Below, piece after piece: positions 55,081 to 60,234 of a stretch of 60,234 bases of DNA. How positions within the stretch are numbered: position 1 is the first letter of the stretch; each line of letters starts with the position of its first letter. The notes beneath the pieces were generated by a model, which saw nothing but the letters and a program-made list of their open reading frames with translations, had not been told where the DNA came from and ran no database searches. Origin of the DNA: Bacillota bacterium. Its GTDB lineage: Bacteria > Bacillota > Sulfobacillia > Sulfobacillales > Sulfobacillaceae. Position numbers and translations under genes: made by a program. The stretch is from contig JAKBWA010000048.1 in NCBI GenBank assembly GCA_021841025.1, positions 1-60,234 of the forward strand, read 5' to 3'.

Positions 55081-55467
55081 TTAGAGTTTACGAATCTCGT
55101 ATGCCTCCTGGGCGGCTTCTACAGCGTCGTCAACTCCGCCTCCGGTGGTGAGTGCCATGGCCGCCGCCACACTGCCCTCCACGAAGGGAGCATCAACAAT
55201 GCGGATCTCCACCCCATCCCCTAAAAGATCTCGGGCCGTCTCAGCGGCAATGAAGGCACTGCCCAAATCCCCAAATACGAGAATCGCCTCGCATCCTAAG
55301 GCTCTCAGGTGTTCAAATTCTTTGACGACCATCCCCGCATCCGCTCCCAGCGTCTCTTGACCGCCCGCTGTTCCCAGGGCCAGCGTGTCGCCAGCGAGCT
55401 GTTGAATCAACTCCCTCAAACCATCCGCCAATCGTCTAGAATGCGACACGAGCAACATTCCTACCAT
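55081..55467 (-). CDS. dhaM: DhaM, phosphotransferase subunit of PTS-dependent dihydroxyacetone kinase
   Basis: A 128-residue EIIA-like protein that takes phosphate from HPr and re-phosphorylates ADP bound in DhaL. The N-terminal MVGMLLVSHSRRLADGL holds the active His (residue 9). ILVFGDLGSAF and VDAPFVEGSVAAAM are conserved family motifs. It lacks the fused HPr and EI domains that some DhaM have (such as E. coli), so it depends on separate HPr and EI, both of which are encoded next door. It follows DhaL by one base and ends the operon. Confidence 0.93.
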   Translation of the reverse strand: MVGMLLVSHSRRLADGLRELIQQLAGDTLALGTAGGQETLGADAGMVVKEFEHLRALGCEAILVFGDLGSAFIAAETARDLLGDGVEIRIVDAPFVEGSVAAAMALTTGGGVDDAVEAAQEAYEIRKL

Positions 55468-55468
55468 T

Positions 55469-56092
55469 TTAACCTCCTAACACCCTATCGACACACGCCC
55501 ACCATAAGGCGGAAGAAAAAGATCCGGGATCAACGTGTCCAATACTGCGGGCCCCAAGGTACGAGGCTCGGCCTCGCCGGGCCTGCAAATCCTTCGTGTC
55601 TTCCGACCATTGTCGTGCCAACTCCCGTAGAACAGGTAACCGCGCGGATCCTTCTTGGGTGGAGGCTTTCAACCAATTAACCGCCGGGCGCATGACATCC
55701 ACCATCGTCTTGTCCCCTACCTGGGCCTTGCCTCGTTCTTCAATGTTGCTCACAAAAGTCTCTATCCACAACACCAGGGTCTCATCATCACAGGCGGAAG
55801 CGGAAGGCAAGACCGGCGCCGCTTTAACGAGAGCTGAACCCCAAAGCGCTCCCGAGGCACCACCCACCGTGCTCAATAGAGTCATTCCCACTTTTTTGCT
55901 TAAATCGGCCAAATTCCGTTCGGTGTCTATCGGGTCTTTCCACAAATCCTGCATTTTTCCCAGACCTCGGGTGAGATTGGTGCCATGATCTCCATCTCCA
56001 ATCGCCCGATCCAAATCGTCTAAGTGCTCTTGATGTGCGCGCACGACGGTTCCAAAACACTGCCACAATTGCACAAACTGCTCAGTAGTCAT
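55469..56092 (-). CDS. dhaL: DhaL, ADP-binding subunit of dihydroxyacetone kinase
   Basis: A 207-residue helical-barrel protein that holds ADP as a cofactor and transfers its phosphate to DHA on DhaK. The Mg/nucleotide loop LDRAIGDGDHGTNLTRGL has the three conserved aspartates. VGGASGALWG, MRPAVNWL, and the C-terminal RSIGHVDPGSFSSALW are also standard. ATG 56092 overlaps the DhaK stop (56082) by 11 bases, so the two are translationally coupled. Confidence 0.93.
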   Translation of the reverse strand: MTTEQFVQLWQCFGTVVRAHQEHLDDLDRAIGDGDHGTNLTRGLGKMQDLWKDPIDTERNLADLSKKVGMTLLSTVGGASGALWGSALVKAAPVLPSASACDDETLVLWIETFVSNIEERGKAQVGDKTMVDVMRPAVNWLKASTQEGSARLPVLRELARQWSEDTKDLQARRGRASYLGARSIGHVDPGSFSSALWWACVDRVLGG

Positions 56093-57095
56093 ACCCAACC
56101 CCCTGCCTCAAGGCGGGAGTATCACAGGGAGCGTGCAGCCATTTCCTCAACTCCTCATTCAGCCGCAGCAGGGTGAGGGAAGCCCCGGCCATCTCTAAAG
56201 ACGTCATATATTCTCCCATCCACACCACATCGTGAGCGATCTGTTTGGCCGTTAACCATGTTCCCACATTTTTAGCCAGAATGGCCAATTCGATCAGAGG
56301 CGTGGCCCCCATCCCATTGATTAAGCACGCCACATGACTGCCGCCTTCAAGTTTGAGATCCTGGGCAATCTGCTCCAGCAAAAACTCCGCCAATTCATGG
56401 GCGGGCTTGACGTCTTGCCGATGTGTGCCGGGTTCGCCATGAATGCCAATGCCCATTTCCATTTCCGTTTCTGCCAGGGTAAAGGTCGGTTTTCCTGCCT
56501 GGGGCACTGTACAGGGAGCCAAGGCAAAACCCATAGACCGCACATTGTCTATGACCATTTGGGCTCCGTTCTGCACCGCTGGCAAACTCGCCCCCGATTC
56601 GGCGATAGCGCCGGCGATTTTATGCACAAACACCGTTCCCGCAATACCGCGCCGCCCTGTGGTATATAAGGAATCCTCCACGGCAACGTCATCATTCACA
56701 ATCACCCGGGCCGTTTCGATGCCTTCGTCTGACGCCAAATCTTGGGCGATTTCAAAGTTCAGGACGTCCCCCGTATAGTTTTTGATTACCAAGAGAACAC
56801 CCTGCCCGTGATGCGCGGCCCGCATCCCTTCCAGAATTTGATCAGGCGTGGGCGACGTAAAAATTTCTCCGGAAACGGCTGCATCCAACATACCGTATCC
56901 CACATAGCCTCCATGTGCGGGCTCATGCCCAGAACCTCCGCCGGATACGATACCCACTTTCCCGTCCGCTTTCGGCCGTTTTCGCACCAGGACATGAGTC
57001 CCCGGCACTCGGTGCAAGTACTCCGGAAAAGCCCAGACGAATCCTTCTAATGCATCGTTCACCACGTCCTCCACATTGTCTATCAGCTTCTTCAT
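56082..57095 (-). CDS. dhaK: DhaK, dihydroxyacetone-binding subunit
   Basis: A 337-residue protein that binds dihydroxyacetone covalently through a His and presents it for phosphorylation. GIVSGGGSGHEPAHGGYVGYGMLDAAVSG is the family signature region (GSGHEP); the substrate His is in GIGIHGEPG. IKNYTGDVLNFE and VNDDVAV match the rest. ATG 57095 is chosen because GGGGAG lies seven bases upstream. It begins 17 bases after the glpK stop, so glpK-dhaK-dhaL-dhaM form one operon. Confidence 0.94.
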   Translation of the reverse strand: MKKLIDNVEDVVNDALEGFVWAFPEYLHRVPGTHVLVRKRPKADGKVGIVSGGGSGHEPAHGGYVGYGMLDAAVSGEIFTSPTPDQILEGMRAAHHGQGVLLVIKNYTGDVLNFEIAQDLASDEGIETARVIVNDDVAVEDSLYTTGRRGIAGTVFVHKIAGAIAESGASLPAVQNGAQMVIDNVRSMGFALAPCTVPQAGKPTFTLAETEMEMGIGIHGEPGTHRQDVKPAHELAEFLLEQIAQDLKLEGGSHVACLINGMGATPLIELAILAKNVGTWLTAKQIAHDVVWMGEYMTSLEMAGASLTLLRLNEELRKWLHAPCDTPALRQGVGYDY

Positions 57096-57112
57096 TAGAG
57101 TCTCCCCCCCTA

Positions 57113-58969
<1,857 letters not shown>

Positions 58970-59239
58970 CTACTCCGCAACAACCTCGATAATCTCCTCC
59001 AAAGACTTTTCCAACGAGTCCACCTGCGTACCGTCATCGGTGTCATATTGCACGGTCAAGACCTCTCCATGTCGGGCACCCAAGGAGAGAATTTGCAAAA
59101 TGCTTTTAGCATTCACCGTTTTATCCCCTCTAATCAACGTCACGGCAAAGGGACACAGGGCATAAACGTGAACGAGTTGTGCCGCGGGTCGAGCATGCAA
59201 ACCTTCTGCTGCCGTGATCTTATATTGCCGCTGAAACAT
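58970..59239 (-). CDS. ptsH: Phosphocarrier HPr
   Basis: An 89-residue PTS phosphocarrier. AAEGLHARPAAQLV contains the active-site His of the EI-phosphorylated loop, and NAKSILQILSLGARHG carries the regulatory Ser of Firmicute HPr. The C-terminal LEEIIEVVAE is the usual helix. ATG 59239 has a G-rich ribosome binding site (GGGGGGG) close upstream; the longer frame to 59383 has none. It lies between glpK-dhaKLM and the divergent EI gene, so it probably supplies phosphate to DhaM. Confidence 0.93.
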   Translation of the reverse strand: MFQRQYKITAAEGLHARPAAQLVHVYALCPFAVTLIRGDKTVNAKSILQILSLGARHGEVLTVQYDTDDGTQVDSLEKSLEEIIEVVAE

Positions 59240-59970
59240 ATATCCCCCCCCCGAAATGACATCCCAGTTGGAAAAGTGGTCGACCAAGAGTAAAAAACGT
59301 CGACCTCCACTTCCTCTATTGAAGGGCGTGAAATCATAATGTGCGCATGACCCGTTATGATACCTGGGCCTAAGCCAAGTCATGGAAAAAACATCCTCAT
59401 TATGTGGCCTATCCCCTTCCCAATGTCAATATCACGTGTCGCTCGCCGCGGGTTTTTTGTGCAAAAAGATATTGACCCCCTCTCTCTTCTGATGCACTTT
59501 CACCTGACGTCCGCTTTGGGAATGGCGCAGGGGCGACTTGCTTCCCGTGATCATTCCGCTATTTATACTCCTTGGTATTTATACTCCTTGGGCAACTTTT
59601 GCATCTACCCGTACGCGGACAATAGCCCTCTTGTTCTGTCTCGCCTTCAGCATAGTCAAAACCTTTGGTTCCAGACTCGTGATTTCGCACAGCCAGCCTT
59701 TACACGGCTGCCTGGTATTCATTAAGATTATGCTAACAGGTGCATTACATGCCTGAGCGAACAGGTTTGCTAAGCCCAAAACCCCCTTTGAGCCCATGAA
59801 CCTGCTTCAATCGCAGTCAGATGCGCCAAAACCAACGGAATTTGACCTCAAAGCACAACCCATGGCACCATTTCACTTCGCCACGCCAAGAACAACCCGT
59901 CTTGAGGATAAGAAAGAGGGTTCAAGCCAACAAAGTCGTTTCAGAAGGAATATTATGGAGGAAACGGTCA
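59240..59970. other. Long divergent region between ptsH and ptsI
   Basis: About 730 bases; short frames at 59357-59725 and 59538-59756 have no family resemblance. It contains a 16-base tandem repeat (59560-59591) and ATGGAGGAAAC (59954-59964), the ribosome binding site of ptsI. The two promoters must lie in it. Confidence 0.4.
59560..59591. repeat. Tandem 16-bp repeat
   Basis: TATTTATACTCCTTGG occurs twice without spacer. It is probably a recent slippage product, or may be two copies of a regulatory half-site upstream of ptsI. Confidence 0.6.
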
Positions 59971-60234
59971 ATGCGATATAAAGCAGAAATTTTATCTCCT
60001 GGCGTAGCTTGGGCCACCGGAATTGTCCCTTTTCACCCCGAACCGCCGCCATTAGAGAGCCACCGGGATTGGCAAAATGCTCACGCCAAAGCCCAGAAAA
60101 AGTTGAACACACTGTACAATCTGGCCAGCAAAGACAATGAGCGTGCCATCATTGACGCTCAGATCGCCATGTTAAACGACCCTGAGTGGATAAAACGCGT
60201 CGAAAGTTTGGTTACAACCATGGTACCCCCAAAA
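59971..60234 (+). CDS. ptsI: PTS Enzyme I, N-terminal part (cut by the window end)
   Basis: The 88 visible codons from ATG 59971 read MRYKAEILSPGVAWATGIV, the first strand of the EI phosphohistidine domain (usual GxAAxPGxAxG). A helical stretch with AQKKLNTLYNLASKDNERAI follows, then IIDAQIAMLNDPEWIKRVESL, the EI motif for the EIN helical domain (usually IFxAHxxMLxDP). EI phosphorylates HPr with PEP. The gene is divergent from ptsH; the active His and PEP-binding domain lie beyond the window. Confidence 0.9.
   Translation, partial: MRYKAEILSPGVAWATGIVPFHPEPPPLESHRDWQNAHAKAQKKLNTLYNLASKDNERAIIDAQIAMLNDPEWIKRVESLVTTMVPPK

Overview
The window looks like chromosome from an acidophilic or thermophilic Firmicute of the Sulfobacillus type. 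This is an inference from gene content, not a database match. Supporting signs are very strong Shine-Dalgarno sites (AGGAGG-like), frequent GTG/TTG starts, a class I-alpha glutamine synthetase, a YjgC/YjgD-type formate dehydrogenase pair, a PTS-dependent dihydroxyacetone kinase, lipoproteins and sortase-free secreted proteins, and no outer-membrane proteins. No rRNA, tRNA, prophage or CRISPR array was seen.

Layout. 1-3975: a bacterial RNA-repair pair, hen1 and pnkp. hen1 is split by a 349-bp transposase-less IS200/IS605-type element and pnkp carries a one-base frameshift, so the system appears dead. 4285-7651: a small zinc-finger-like protein, surE, a secreted protein, an OmpR-type regulator and a small membrane protein. 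7768-9353: two membrane proteins, one of them VIT1/CCC1-like. 9931-14299: a complete CUT1 carbohydrate-type ABC importer. 14354-18805: a nitroreductase and a MacAB-like efflux operon. 18943-20376: two related exported proteins, the first behind a three-unit 11-bp direct repeat typical of PhoB/PhoP-type promoters. 20882-22210: glnA.

23004-32739: energy and ion section. It holds formate dehydrogenase with its DUF1641 partner, an acyl-ACP-reductase-like enzyme, a Crp/Fnr regulator, a DUF2249 protein, a CPA1 antiporter and an SLC13-type transporter. 33336-39461: secreted proteins, an XRE regulator, and two related C39-like papain-fold proteins, one of which has lost its catalytic Cys and His; asnB precedes the intact one. 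40116-41997: alkA-type glycosylase, DUF488 and a cyclodeaminase-like protein.

42033-48329: a double-DUF2249 protein and three divergent paralogues of a 12-TM membrane protein resembling heme-copper oxidase subunit I/NnrS, arranged around lipA. TGTGA-N6-TCACA type sites precede the first DUF2249 gene and the 12-TM operon, and the Crp-like protein has the RETxxR recognition helix that reads this sequence. I propose one regulon linking them. 48500-50162: a frameshifted small gene and a broken MFS transporter.

50631-54751: MaoC-like hydratase, cysteine desulfurase and an NCS1 nucleobase transporter. 55081-60234: glpK-dhaK-dhaL-dhaM on the minus strand, ptsH (HPr) and, divergently, the start of ptsI (Enzyme I). 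Together these form a path from glycerol through phosphoenolpyruvate-dependent dihydroxyacetone phosphorylation.
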